DNA of 18,581 nt from DAOVDI01 sp965373045 (GCA_965373045.1 CBDVEQ010000025.1:1-18581); one strand, 5' to 3'; counted from the stretch's first letter, positions 1 through 8,389 are shown. A program made the numbers and translations. The notes: generated by a model not told the origin, from the letters alone.

Positions 1-741
1 GGAGATATCTCTGCAGGATTGATCGCATCCGATTTTTCCTCAAAAAGCGGCAGTCATCTTTTTATCGATCTGGGAACTAATGGAGAGATCGTCCTTAAGA
101 TCCAGGACAAAATATTCGCGACATCCACAGCAGCAGGCCCTGCATTTGAGGGAATGAACCTGAGCAGCGGCATGCTCGCGCTTCCGGGCGCTATCTATAA
201 AGCGGAATTTAAAGAAGGACTAAACCTTTATACAATCGATGATCAACCGGCAGTAGGCATATGCGGCACCGGATTGATCGATCTTTTATCCGTTTTCCTC
301 AGGCAAGGAAACATCCTGTCTTCCGGAAAGATCGCAAACTCAAAAAAAGAAATTCAGGTTACCGGGTCTATTGTCATCACACAGAAGGATATACGGGATC
401 TGCAGTTGGCCACAGCCGCCATCAAAACAGGAATTCAACTTATGCTTGAAGAAAACAACCTGGACACAACTGAACTGGACGGCCTTTTAATCGCCGGGGC
501 ATTCGGAACTTATATGAATATCCAAAATGCTATGTTGATCGGACTTCTTCCATGTCTGACAACGGACAAGATCGTTTATGTGGGGAATGCTTCTCTTGCA
601 GGAGCCAAGGCCATGCTTATCTCAGATCCAATTCGGAAAAAGACAGAGGCACTCGTCAAAGAAATCCGATTTATTTCCCTGGCAGAGAGGGCTTCCTTTC
701 AGGATAAATTCCTCAAAGCGCTTGAGTTTCAATCCATTTGA
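1..741 (+). CDS. RACo-like corrinoid activation ATPase, C-terminal part (5' truncated by window edge)
   Basis: The frame is open from base 1 (first residues GDISAGL) to TGA at 739-741, so this is the last 246 residues of a longer protein; the TTG at 19 is internal. Visible motifs are the ASKHA-fold segments DLGTNGE, ICGTGLIDLL and LLIAGAFGTYMNIQNAMLIGLLP, then VGNASLAGAKAM near the end. These match the C-terminal actin-like ATPase domain (DUF4445) of reductive activators of corrinoid proteins, RACo/RamA-like. Family members use ATP to drive reduction of inactive Co(II) corrinoid back to Co(I), usually with an N-terminal 2Fe-2S domain, which would lie outside the window. The corrinoid protein and methyltransferase 0.8 kb downstream fit this role. 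Its 3' end overlaps the convergent gene by 13 bases. Confidence 0.88.
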   Translation, partial: GDISAGLIASDFSSKSGSHLFIDLGTNGEIVLKIQDKIFATSTAAGPAFEGMNLSSGMLALPGAIYKAEFKEGLNLYTIDDQPAVGICGTGLIDLLSVFLRQGNILSSGKIANSKKEIQVTGSIVITQKDIRDLQLATAAIKTGIQLMLEENNLDTTELDGLLIAGAFGTYMNIQNAMLIGLLPCLTTDKIVYVGNASLAGAKAMLISDPIRKKTEALVKEIRFISLAERASFQDKFLKALEFQSI

Positions 742-1433
742 TAGTGTTCAGACATTTTCTCATCAAACTCAGCCATTCTGCCTATACAATTGTTTCTTGA
801 ACACAGCTGACAGCTGATAAAATCCTTCTCAGTAGGAAAATAGATTCCGGAAAGAGATTTTCTCGGAAGCATCAGCATGGTCTCAGTCAGTTGAACCTGG
901 ATCTTTATACTCCCCTCTTCCATCAAGTCAAACAGCGGCCTCTGTTCTGTAATAGGCCAATCCTTTAGCGAACCGGGACTCATATTGGAGAGACGTTTGA
1001 TCCTGTATTTTTTTTTAAGACGAGAAAGAAGATGTGCTCTTGCTGAGATCAATGCCATGTCTGCTACAGTTTCCATGAAATACTGTTTCAGAAGTTCGGT
1101 TTCATCACTTGCTTTGGACTCCACTCCATCTCCGATCGTAATGATATAAGGGAATACCCGCTCAATATCTCTGACATTATCCCTCAAGATCCTGCTGGCA
1201 AACCGCCGGCCCGCCAGCTGAATCCAGTCTTTACCCCTTTTTGTTATATAACATACCCTGTAGGAAGCACGGGCTTTGATCAAAGGAAGAATCTCGTTTA
1301 TTATCTTTTCAGCATCAGAGGAAACCCCTCTCAGCTTTTTAAGCCGTAAAACACTTTCGACCTTTTTACTGCTTAACTTTACAGGGATATCAAAAAGACA
1401 ATGTATTTTATTTGTTTCTATCAATTGCTTCAT
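729..1433 (-). CDS. Stand-alone MetH-activation-domain-like protein of the corrinoid locus
   Basis: 234 residues. The central part (about 60-200) resembles the vitamin B12-dependent methionine synthase activation domain, with MSPGSLKDWPITEQRPLF (151-168) where MetH-type domains bind S-adenosylmethionine, and SLSGIYFP (193-200). A C-terminal cysteine cluster, C208, C211 and C216 followed by GRMAEFD, is typical of small proteins encoded beside MttB-type methyltransferases. By analogy with MetH the domain could bring SAM or a reductant to an oxidised corrinoid; that is inference, and the cysteines could instead hold a metal or cluster. The ATG at 1433 has no evident Shine-Dalgarno sequence, but a stop codon lies just upstream in frame. 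The gene is divergent from the methyl-carrier gene and overlaps the RACo gene tail to tail. It contains a 9-base A run (positions 1008-1016, T on the plus strand) encoding LKKK. Confidence 0.78.
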   Translation of the reverse strand: MKQLIETNKIHCLFDIPVKLSSKKVESVLRLKKLRGVSSDAEKIINEILPLIKARASYRVCYITKRGKDWIQLAGRRFASRILRDNVRDIERVFPYIITIGDGVESKASDETELLKQYFMETVADMALISARAHLLSRLKKKYRIKRLSNMSPGSLKDWPITEQRPLFDLMEEGSIKIQVQLTETMLMLPRKSLSGIYFPTEKDFISCQLCSRNNCIGRMAEFDEKMSEHYQMD

Positions 1434-1462
1434 AAATTAAAACAGTTATATTATCATAAACA

Positions 1463-1492
1463 TTGTAATCACGACGATATTTTTTGTAAAAT
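1463..1492 (+). promoter_or_regulatory. Putative promoter of the methyl-carrier/methyltransferase operon
   Basis: In the 103-base divergent gap, TTGTAA (1463-1468, 4 of 6 to consensus) and TAAAAT (1487-1492, 5 of 6) are 18 bases apart, about 45 bases upstream of the ATG at 1537. The Shine-Dalgarno sequence AGAAAGGA lies at 1523-1530. The gap must also hold the promoter for the gene on the minus strand, where AT-rich boxes around 1447-1460 are possible. This rests on consensus matching by eye only. Confidence 0.35.
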
Positions 1493-1536
1493 TGATTTTT
1501 TGATGCTTTATTTAAAACTTCGAGAAAGGAAAACAA

Positions 1537-2187
1537 ATGGATAAGAAAGATTTATTGAAAGCTATGTCAAGATCTATCACTGACGGAGATATTCCTGAAG
1601 CAGAACGCCTGGCCACCCTGGCTGTAGAAAGTAAAATGGATCTTAACGAGGTCATAGACATGGGTTTTGTCCCTGGGATCCAAAAGACAGGAGACTTGTG
1701 GGAAAAAGGAGAATATTTTCTTCCTGAGCTGATTTCCAGTGCAGAATGTATGAAGGTAGCAATGCGAATTCTGCAGCCATCCCTCACTAGATTACAATTG
1801 AAAACCCAGTCAAAAGGAAAAATTGTAATCGGCACTATTGAGGGAGACATCCATGACATCGGTAAAAATCTTGTCGCTTCCATGCTGTCTGCAAATGGAT
1901 TTGATGTTATTGACATGGGGGCGGATGTAAAGCTGGAAGCATTTATCCAGAAGGCGGAACAGGAAAAGGCGGATTTCATATGTCTTTCCTCTCTTTTGAC
2001 AACAACCATGCTGGGACAAAAAAGATTCATGGCAAGGCTCAAAAAAAAAAATCTTTCTAGCAAATATAAGGTCCTTGTGGGAGGAGCTCCTGTTACCCAG
2101 AAATGGGCGGATGAAATCGGGGCTGACGGTTATGCAGAAAACGCCTTGACAGCTGTCAAACTAGCCCTGGTTCTTGCAGGAAAATAA
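1537..2187 (+). CDS. Corrinoid (B12-binding) methyl carrier protein, MtbC/MttC family
   Basis: 216 residues, the usual length for this family. The helical cap domain (about 1-90) contains the WEKGEYFLPEL segment (55-65). The Rossmann-like B12 domain follows, with EGDIHDIGKN (102-111) carrying the DxHxxG motif: D104, H106 as lower axial cobalt ligand, and G109. SSL (151-153) and VGGAPV (181-186) complete the corrinoid pocket. The protein carries the methyl group on cobalt between a substrate-specific methyltransferase and a methyl acceptor enzyme. A strong Shine-Dalgarno, AGAAAGGA, ends 6 bases before the ATG. The MttB-family gene follows 19 bases after the stop, so the two are probably cotranscribed. 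A run of 11 A at 2041-2051 (KKKN, 169-172) is a slippage-prone spot, but the reading frame continues normally across it. Confidence 0.95.
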   Translation: MDKKDLLKAMSRSITDGDIPEAERLATLAVESKMDLNEVIDMGFVPGIQKTGDLWEKGEYFLPELISSAECMKVAMRILQPSLTRLQLKTQSKGKIVIGTIEGDIHDIGKNLVASMLSANGFDVIDMGADVKLEAFIQKAEQEKADFICLSSLLTTTMLGQKRFMARLKKKNLSSKYKVLVGGAPVTQKWADEIGADGYAENALTAVKLALVLAGK

Positions 2188-2206
2188 AACACATGAAAGG
2201 AACAAC

Positions 2207-3676
2207 ATGATAAACACCATTAGACCCAAATATAAGCTTTTAAATGATGATTTTGTTAAAAAGATCATTTTTGAAGCCTTGGAAATCCTGGAAAAGCAGG
2301 GGGTTTTTGTTGAAAACAAGGAAGCATTAAACCTTTTTCAGGCTCAAAATATGAAAGTTGATAAGGATTCCCAGAGAGTCTATATCACTCCTCAATTAGT
2401 TCAGGATTCTCTTGACAGCGCTCCTGAAACAATTACACTTTATGACAGGACCGGAGAGACCGCATACCTTGTCGGTCATGATGAAGTGCATTTCGACCCA
2501 GGCTCAGCTGCAGTCCATATCCTGGATCATAAAACCCAGATCCAGCGAAAAGCAGAGACTAAAGATGTCATTGATTTTGCACGCATTATTGAGGCAATGG
2601 AACATTATGATTTTCAGAGCACGGGTTTGATCAGTATGGATGTACCGGACATCATATCAGATTCTTACCGCCTTTACCTGGGTCTTCTATTCAGCTCTAA
2701 ACCCATAGTGACCGGAACTTTCCGGGTCGAAGGTTTCAAACCCATGTATGACATGCTCGTCGCGGTCCGTGGAAGTTCTGAGGCACTGAAAGAAAAACCT
2801 TTGGCCATATTTGATGCCTGCCCCTCTCCCCCATTGAAGTGGAGCAACCTGACCACACAGAGCCTGATCGACTGCGCCTACGCAGGAATCCCTTCTGAAC
2901 TCATTTCCATGGGAATGACAGGGGCGACTTCACCTGTGACCATAGCCGGAACACTTGTACAGCACTGTGTAGAAAATTTTTCAGGTGTTGTCATCACGCA
3001 GCTCGCAAAAAAGGGCTCTCCTGTCATATTCGGAGGCTCTCCATCCAGTTTTGACATGAGAAAAGGGACAACCCCTATGGGTGCTATCGAAACAATGATG
3101 ATCGATTCTGCTTATGCCCAGATTGCAAAAAGCCTCAACCTTCCCACTCATGCCTATATGGGCCTTAGCGATTCCAAGATCAATGATGCGCAGGCCGGTC
3201 TGGAAACTGGAATTGGAGCTGTTTTAGCTGCTCTTGCAGGAATCAATGTTATTTCAGGACCGGGCATGATGGACTTTGAGAGCTGTCAGAGCCTTGAAAA
3301 ACTCGTTATTGACAACGAGATCTGTGGTATGGCTATTCGCCTGATACAGGGGATTGCCCAGAGGGATGACCCGATTGCCACTGACCTGTTCAAGGACTTT
3401 ACTCCTGAAAGACAGTTCCTTACCATGCCTCACACGCGTAAATGGTACCGGGAAGAACACATTTTCCCACGGATCATGGATAGAGATACCTATGATTACT
3501 GGGTCTCATTGGGCAGCAAATCCATCGCAGAACGCGCCAGTGAAGAAGTAGAGAAAATCCTCAAGGACACTCTGCCCAGTACCCCGGATAAAGATATTCA
3601 AATTGAAATTCAGAAGATCATGGAATCCGACGCCAGGCAGAATGGGATCGGATCTCTCCCCGATCTCAGGATCTAA
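2207..3676 (+). CDS. MttB-family corrinoid methyltransferase, non-pyrrolysine type (COG5598)
   Basis: 489 residues from the ATG at 2207, chosen because GAAAGGA (2195-2201) precedes it; a longer frame from TTG at 2174 would overlap the carrier gene. The sequence matches trimethylamine methyltransferase MttB-like proteins along its whole length, for example VEGFKPMYDML (174-184), MTGATSPVTIAGTL (237-250), SDSKINDAQAGLE (321-333) and ISGPGMMDFESC (349-360). Archaeal MttB reads a TAG codon as pyrrolysine; this frame has no internal TAG, so it belongs to the larger non-pyrrolysine group, whose known members demethylate glycine betaine, proline betaine, carnitine and similar quaternary amines. It transfers a methyl group from such a substrate to the adjacent corrinoid protein. 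The substrate cannot be read from the sequence. It ends 6 bases from the convergent gene, leaving no room for a separate terminator. Confidence 0.93.
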   Translation: MINTIRPKYKLLNDDFVKKIIFEALEILEKQGVFVENKEALNLFQAQNMKVDKDSQRVYITPQLVQDSLDSAPETITLYDRTGETAYLVGHDEVHFDPGSAAVHILDHKTQIQRKAETKDVIDFARIIEAMEHYDFQSTGLISMDVPDIISDSYRLYLGLLFSSKPIVTGTFRVEGFKPMYDMLVAVRGSSEALKEKPLAIFDACPSPPLKWSNLTTQSLIDCAYAGIPSELISMGMTGATSPVTIAGTLVQHCVENFSGVVITQLAKKGSPVIFGGSPSSFDMRKGTTPMGAIETMMIDSAYAQIAKSLNLPTHAYMGLSDSKINDAQAGLETGIGAVLAALAGINVISGPGMMDFESCQSLEKLVIDNEICGMAIRLIQGIAQRDDPIATDLFKDFTPERQFLTMPHTRKWYREEHIFPRIMDRDTYDYWVSLGSKSIAERASEEVEKILKDTLPSTPDKDIQIEIQKIMESDARQNGIGSLPDLRI

Positions 3677-3682
3677 CGCCTT

Positions 3683-6600
3683 TTAGAGCTTGACCTGTTT
3701 TGGAGCGCGCAGTGTTTTCAGACCTACATCCTTGAGTACTTTATTCAACAGAGGTATTTCCTCTTTCATGAAACCGTTCAGACGTTGAACCAGTACTTCC
3801 ACATGATCAGAAAGTTCCTGGAATTGACTTAGGTCGGTCTCTGTAGGCTCAAATGGAAATCCTCCCAGAGACATGCCGAGCATCAGCAGCATGATGGAAA
3901 CCTTTCCTCCTCGAAGTGTGTCCTCAAGTGAATTCAGGGACATAAATCCTGTCGGACGGATGTCTTTTTCCAATTTTTTAAATTTTTCTTCAAATTTCTG
4001 GATAGCATTATTAACTTCTTCCGGAAGATCTTCTTTTTCTTTCACGCTATTTTTAATCTTATCAAAGTTTCTCCGAATACTGCTGACCGCGGTTACGGAT
4101 AATCCCATCTTTTTTTGAGTGGCCATTGTACGAACGACGAGTTCTGTCTGTTTGGTTCTGTGTTTTTCATTGATCTCGACACGTGGATCGGGTTTCACGA
4201 TGACTGTTTTTACAATGGACTCATCACCGACTTTCATCTCCGCCTCATAGGTCCCGGCCAGAACATAGGGCGCTGCCACAAGTCCAACACCGGATGACTT
4301 GATGACTTTTCCATCTTTTGTTTTTGGGGAAAATTGAAGAGTCCAATACCCTTTCTGTAATCCCTCCTTCTTTTTCAAGTGCAGTTCAAAGATCTGCTCA
4401 CCTTTCTGATCCTTGATGAATATCTTGGGAATTTCAGGCGGTTTTATCTTAAAAAAGGCATAAAAAGTAATTCCGTACATAGGATTCTTTCCCATAAACC
4501 CGGGATTTCCGAACACCTCATATTTTGAGGAAGGAAAATACTGTGTAACGGGCCTGACTTCAAAAAAGTGAAGATCTTTTTCAAGGACTTCTGATGACAT
4601 CTCCTGTAATGGGCCTATATTATCCAGTATCCATATTCCCCTGCCGTGTGTCCCGATGATCAGGTCGTTTTTCATAGGATGTACAGCAATGTCCCTTATA
4701 GCTGTTGTGGGGAGATTATTACGAATTGAAAACCAGCTTTTTCCTGCATCCAGGGAGGCAAAAATTTCAAATTCGGTTCCTACATAGAGTAGATCTTTAT
4801 TTATCAGATCCTCCCGAATAACATGTACCCACCCAAAAGGAAGGTTGCCTTTAATTGATTTCCAGTTCTTTCCATAGTCAGAAGTCATGTACACATATGT
4901 GTTATAATCATCGGTTCTGTGCCCGTCGAATGCCGCATAGGCTGTACCTGGATCAAAATGAGAAGCCTCAATGCGAGAACACCAGGTGTTGTCAGGCAGT
5001 CCCTTGATATTTTTAACAACATTTTTCCATGTACTTCCCCCATCACGTGTGATCTGTACATTTCCGTCATCTGTTCCGCACCAGATCACTCCTGGACTGA
5101 CATGAGATTCGGCAATGGTAATGATCGTGCAGTGGGCTTCTGCTCCGGAATTGTCCGGAGTTATGGAACCTCCGGAATCCTCCTGTTTTTTGGGATCGTC
5201 CGTGGTTAGATCCGGGCTGATTATCTCCCAGGATACACCTTTGTTTGTGGTCTTGAAAAGAAAATTTCCCCCTGTGTAAACCGTGCCGGGGTCATGGGGA
5301 GAAATGAGTATGGGCGAATTCCAGTTGTAACGATAGGGCCGATCCTTGAGCGAAGCCAAAGGCCGTATGGTTTTGCTCAGACGAGTGCGAAGGTCATAGC
5401 GGTAAAGGCCGTTTACTTGAGAATTGCCATAAATGGTGTTGTGATTCGCAGGGTCGACCTGTGCATAAAATCCATCCCCACCGCCAACCATATACCAGTC
5501 TGCATTTGTTATCCCTCGCACATCATAGGTAGCGCTTGGTCCACCCCACAATCCGTTATCCTGTAAACCGCAGTACACATAATAGGGGTCACGCATGTCA
5601 AAGCCGATCTGATAGACCTCGGCAAGAACCAAACTTTGAACGGGATACCAGCTCCTTCCTCCATCATAGGTGATATCGATCCCACCGTCATTTCCATCTA
5701 TCAGATGAAGAGGGTTATTTGGATCTATCCAGAGGGCGTGGTGGTCGGGATGAGTTCCCCCGGAAATCGACCGGAATTTTTTTCCCATATCTCTGGATAT
5801 ATAACTACCGCCGGAAAACACATAGATAACTTTATCGTCTGACGGATCGACACGGATCTGACTGTAATAAAAAGGCCGGAAATTTACACGTTTGTAGGTT
5901 TTGTTATCACAGGTCCGCGTCCATGTTTCTCCGCGGTCTTCAGAACGCCAGATCCCCCCATCCTTATTTTCGATCAGAGCATAGACAACATTGGGTTTAC
6001 TTCTTGACACTGCAATTCCAATCCGTCCCAGTGTTCCTTCAGGAAGATCTTTGCTCAGTTTTTTCCAGGTTTTCCCTCCGTCTATTGTCTTGTAGAACCC
6101 GCTCCCGGGTCCACCACTGTAAAAATAATAGGGAAAACGGAGGTGCTCATAGGCTGCTGCGTACAGAGTCAAGCTGTTCGAAGGATCCATGACCAGATCA
6201 GCAAACCCTGTTTTTTCATTAACATACAGGATTTTTTCCCAGGTCTTTCCTCCATCCATAGTTTTATAGATCCCCCGCTCATCATTTGTCCCCCATAGAT
6301 GTCCCATGGCCGCTACATAAACTATATTGGGGTCCCCGGGATTGATGATGATGCGGCTGATATGGCGTGTATCCTTCAGCCCCATGTGTTTCCAGGTTTT
6401 ACCGCTGTTCTCTGATTTATAAACTCCATCTCCAATTGTTACGCTGTTACGGCAGGTGTGCTCTCCTGTTCCAACCCAGACTATATTGGGATGAGATTGG
6501 GCAATGGTTACATCCCCAACAGAAACCGTGTTCTCTTTGTCAAAAACAGGATTCCAGGTGATTCCATTGTTAACTGATTTCCAGACACCGCTTGGACCAA

Positions 6601-6814
6601 TAGCTGCATAGATGATCCAGGGCTGCTTTTCAACAACATCGATATCAACCACACGACCACCCATCACAGCAGGACCGACGTTCCTCCATTCCATCTTTTC
6701 AAACATCTTATTAATCTTAGCCGCCTGCTGACCGCTACTTTCCAAGGGAATGGCGATTAAAACAAAAACGATCAGTAAAACTGCAAACAAAAATTTTTGA
6801 GGCGATCTGTTCAT
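3683..6814 (-). CDS. Exported Asp-box (BNR/VPS10-like) repeat protein, 1043 residues
   Basis: The N-terminus has a Sec signal peptide: basic start, hydrophobic stretch at 8-24, possible cleavage near SSGQQA (26-31). There follow about eleven Asp-box repeats of the form S/T-x-D/N-x-G-x-x-W, such as SVNNGITW, SENSGKTW, TMDGGKTW, TIDGGKTW, TRDGGSTW and SLDAGKSW, expected to form one or two beta-propellers like sortilin/VPS10 or BNR proteins. Opening motifs WRNVGPAVMGGRV and SGVWKSVNNG are typical of large secreted proteins often labelled glycosyl hydrolase in Acidobacteriota and Bacteroidota. The C-terminal 250 residues hold an Ig-like segment (GTYEAEMKVGDES) and a lysine/glutamate-rich helical tail. 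No sialidase catalytic set is evident, so enzymatic activity is doubtful; peptide or ligand binding at the cell surface or periplasm is equally likely. The start has a strong AAAAGGAG Shine-Dalgarno. Confidence 0.85.
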   Translation of the reverse strand: MNRSPQKFLFAVLLIVFVLIAIPLESSGQQAAKINKMFEKMEWRNVGPAVMGGRVVDIDVVEKQPWIIYAAIGPSGVWKSVNNGITWNPVFDKENTVSVGDVTIAQSHPNIVWVGTGEHTCRNSVTIGDGVYKSENSGKTWKHMGLKDTRHISRIIINPGDPNIVYVAAMGHLWGTNDERGIYKTMDGGKTWEKILYVNEKTGFADLVMDPSNSLTLYAAAYEHLRFPYYFYSGGPGSGFYKTIDGGKTWKKLSKDLPEGTLGRIGIAVSRSKPNVVYALIENKDGGIWRSEDRGETWTRTCDNKTYKRVNFRPFYYSQIRVDPSDDKVIYVFSGGSYISRDMGKKFRSISGGTHPDHHALWIDPNNPLHLIDGNDGGIDITYDGGRSWYPVQSLVLAEVYQIGFDMRDPYYVYCGLQDNGLWGGPSATYDVRGITNADWYMVGGGDGFYAQVDPANHNTIYGNSQVNGLYRYDLRTRLSKTIRPLASLKDRPYRYNWNSPILISPHDPGTVYTGGNFLFKTTNKGVSWEIISPDLTTDDPKKQEDSGGSITPDNSGAEAHCTIITIAESHVSPGVIWCGTDDGNVQITRDGGSTWKNVVKNIKGLPDNTWCSRIEASHFDPGTAYAAFDGHRTDDYNTYVYMTSDYGKNWKSIKGNLPFGWVHVIREDLINKDLLYVGTEFEIFASLDAGKSWFSIRNNLPTTAIRDIAVHPMKNDLIIGTHGRGIWILDNIGPLQEMSSEVLEKDLHFFEVRPVTQYFPSSKYEVFGNPGFMGKNPMYGITFYAFFKIKPPEIPKIFIKDQKGEQIFELHLKKKEGLQKGYWTLQFSPKTKDGKVIKSSGVGLVAAPYVLAGTYEAEMKVGDESIVKTVIVKPDPRVEINEKHRTKQTELVVRTMATQKKMGLSVTAVSSIRRNFDKIKNSVKEKEDLPEEVNNAIQKFEEKFKKLEKDIRPTGFMSLNSLEDTLRGGKVSIMLLMLGMSLGGFPFEPTETDLSQFQELSDHVEVLVQRLNGFMKEEIPLLNKVLKDVGLKTLRAPKQVKL

Positions 6815-6832
6815 GATAACTTCTCCTTTTTA

Positions 6833-6866
6833 TTTATGAACTCATTGAACCTGCTTTATTCATAAA
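6833..6866. repeat. Inverted repeat upstream of the Asp-box gene
   Basis: TTTATGAA (6833-6840) and TTCATAAA (6859-6866) are perfect 8-base arms 18 bases apart, immediately upstream of the ribosome-binding site of the gene that starts at 6814. The arms are AT-rich and could be an operator or a weak RNA hairpin; no promoter boxes are convincing. A second small hairpin, AGTCC/GGACT with a 6-base loop, lies near 6879-6894 in the same 102-base gap. Confidence 0.35.
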
Positions 6867-6916
6867 ACCTGGATTATCAGTCCGAAAAGGGACTATCTTC
6901 AGCCTGCGTCTTTAAC

Positions 6917-8320
6917 TCAAAAATCCAGCTTATACGACTTCGTATACTCAGGAATTTGAACCTTCCACTGTCTCGCCTGTTTTATCCGTTCGGAAAAAAC
7001 ATTGGCCGAATCATATTCACCATGAGTCAAGAAAACAGTTTTGGGATTTTCCCTGAGGTGGTTGATCCATTTGAACAGGCCATCCTTATCCGCATGAGCA
7101 GAAAATCCATGAATTTCTCTAATTTTCGCCCTGACTTTGTATTGCTTTCCAAGAATCCTGACCTGTTCCTTTCCATCCAGTATCTGACGCCCCAGAGTCC
7201 CGAACGCTTGATAACCCACAAAGATGATCGTGGACTCCGGACGGGAGATATTCTGGATAAGATGATGCTTAACGCGCCCACCGGTACACATGCCAGAGCC
7301 GGCCATGATGACACAAGATCCGCGAATACTGTTAATGGCCTTGGATTCAGCGACAGAACGGATCAATTTTAAACCGGGAAACTGAAAAGGCTGCTTCCCT
7401 TCTTCTAAAAGTTTCCGAGTCTGCCTGTCAAGGCTTTCCAGATGCTTCAGGAATACATCCGTTACATCGACTGCCATAGGGCTGTCCAGGAACATCATCA
7501 TATATGGGATTCTATCACTCCAGACCAACCGATTGAGGTGATACATCAGTTCCTGGGCTCTCTCAATGGCGAATGTAGGTATGATGACATTCCCTCCTGT
7601 TTTCACAGTTTCATTTATGATGTCTGCCAGCATATCTCCGATGCTGTAGGGATCTTCATGTCTCCTATCTGCATAAAGGGACTCCATGATCACATAATCC
7701 GCTCTGTCGAATACGGACGGATCCCGCATGAGTGGTTTATCCCACTGCCCGATATCACCTGAGAAAACGATGGTTTGATCCTTGCCGTTCTTCTTGACAG
7801 TGAATTCCAGCATTGACGCTCCAAGAATATGGCCTGCATCATGGAATCTTATATTTACATTTGTGGAGAGAGTAATTGTTGTTCCATACGGAACGGATTC
7901 AAATAGAGGAATACACTGTTCAACATCCTCTACTGTATACAGGGGCACAACCGGGAATGGACCTTTCCTTTTCTCTCTTTTGTGACGCTTTTTCTTATAG
8001 GCTGCATCTTCCTCATGTATCCGCGCTGAATCCATAAGCACAATATGAAGAAGATCCTCTGATGCATGGGTCATCAGGATCTTCCCCTTAAATCCTTCTC
8101 GGACAAGTTTGGGTATTAAACCTGAATGATCCAGATGAACATGAGTCAGGACAAGGTAATCGATCTTTTCCGGTTGAAACGGATAGGGCTTCCAGTTCCG
8201 TACTAAAAAATTTCTTTCCTGATAAAGACCGCAGTCAATAAGAATCCGGATATCCCCTGTTTCGAGAAGATAACATGAACCTGTAACCTGGCGGCAGGCC
8301 CCAAAAAAAGATAATTGCAA
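6917..8320 (-). CDS. Beta-CASP metallo-beta-lactamase-fold ribonuclease-like protein (YSH1/CPSF-like)
   Basis: 467 residues from a TTG start at 8320. An ATG at 8335 is in frame, but it lacks a ribosome-binding site and its own codons form GGGAGG, ideally placed 7 bases before the TTG; the TTG also gives the typical family start (LQLSFFGACRQVTGSCYL). Zinc-site motifs, numbered from the TTG: HVHLDH (60-65), H164 in GHILGAS, D189 in SGDIG. Beta-CASP elements follow: ESLYADR (213-219), HGFSAHAD around H409, and THGE around H433. The family consists of RNA-processing endo/exonucleases related to CPSF73/YSH1, acting in the cytoplasm. A lysine/arginine-rich stretch around 108-120 could contact RNA. 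RNA substrate and physiological role are not known. The DUF4097-like gene lies 84 bases upstream, so it may be cotranscribed or use its own promoter. Confidence 0.92.
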   Translation of the reverse strand: MQLSFFGACRQVTGSCYLLETGDIRILIDCGLYQERNFLVRNWKPYPFQPEKIDYLVLTHVHLDHSGLIPKLVREGFKGKILMTHASEDLLHIVLMDSARIHEEDAAYKKKRHKREKRKGPFPVVPLYTVEDVEQCIPLFESVPYGTTITLSTNVNIRFHDAGHILGASMLEFTVKKNGKDQTIVFSGDIGQWDKPLMRDPSVFDRADYVIMESLYADRRHEDPYSIGDMLADIINETVKTGGNVIIPTFAIERAQELMYHLNRLVWSDRIPYMMMFLDSPMAVDVTDVFLKHLESLDRQTRKLLEEGKQPFQFPGLKLIRSVAESKAINSIRGSCVIMAGSGMCTGGRVKHHLIQNISRPESTIIFVGYQAFGTLGRQILDGKEQVRILGKQYKVRAKIREIHGFSAHADKDGLFKWINHLRENPKTVFLTHGEYDSANVFSERIKQARQWKVQIPEYTKSYKLDF

Positions 8321-8327
8321 TGTATTG

Positions 8328-8333
8328 CCTCCC
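8328..8333 (-). promoter_or_regulatory. Ribosome-binding site that favours the TTG start of the beta-CASP gene
   Basis: GGGAGG on the minus strand at 8333-8328 is followed by a 7-base spacer and TTG at 8320. Nothing comparable precedes the ATG at 8335. This is the reason for preferring the shorter protein. Confidence 0.65.
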
Positions 8334-8370
8334 ATAAGAAAAATCCAGTATAACGGATTATTCCCTCAGG

Positions 8371-8389
8371 AGAAAGAGATATTCTTTCT
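8371..8389 (-). repeat. Hairpin between the DUF4097-like and beta-CASP genes
   Basis: On the minus strand AGAAAGA, loop ATATC and TCTTTCT form a perfect 7-bp stem; flanking CCCT (8397-8394) and AGGG (8366-8363) can extend it after an internal loop. It begins about 16 bases after the stop of the upstream gene. There is no adjacent T run, so it is more like an RNA-processing or attenuating hairpin than a classic intrinsic terminator. Confidence 0.4.

Noticed and set aside
1512..2063. 183-codon open frame on the minus strand opposite the methyl-carrier gene
   Set aside because: It is antisense to a clear B12-binding protein, and its translation has no recognisable family features.
2207..3676. 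Pyrrolysine-containing MttB
   Set aside because: The whole reading frame is free of in-frame TAG, so it is the non-pyrrolysine type.
6956..7372. 138-codon plus-strand open frame within the beta-CASP gene
   Set aside because: It is a shadow of the opposite strand gene with no start signal or known motif.
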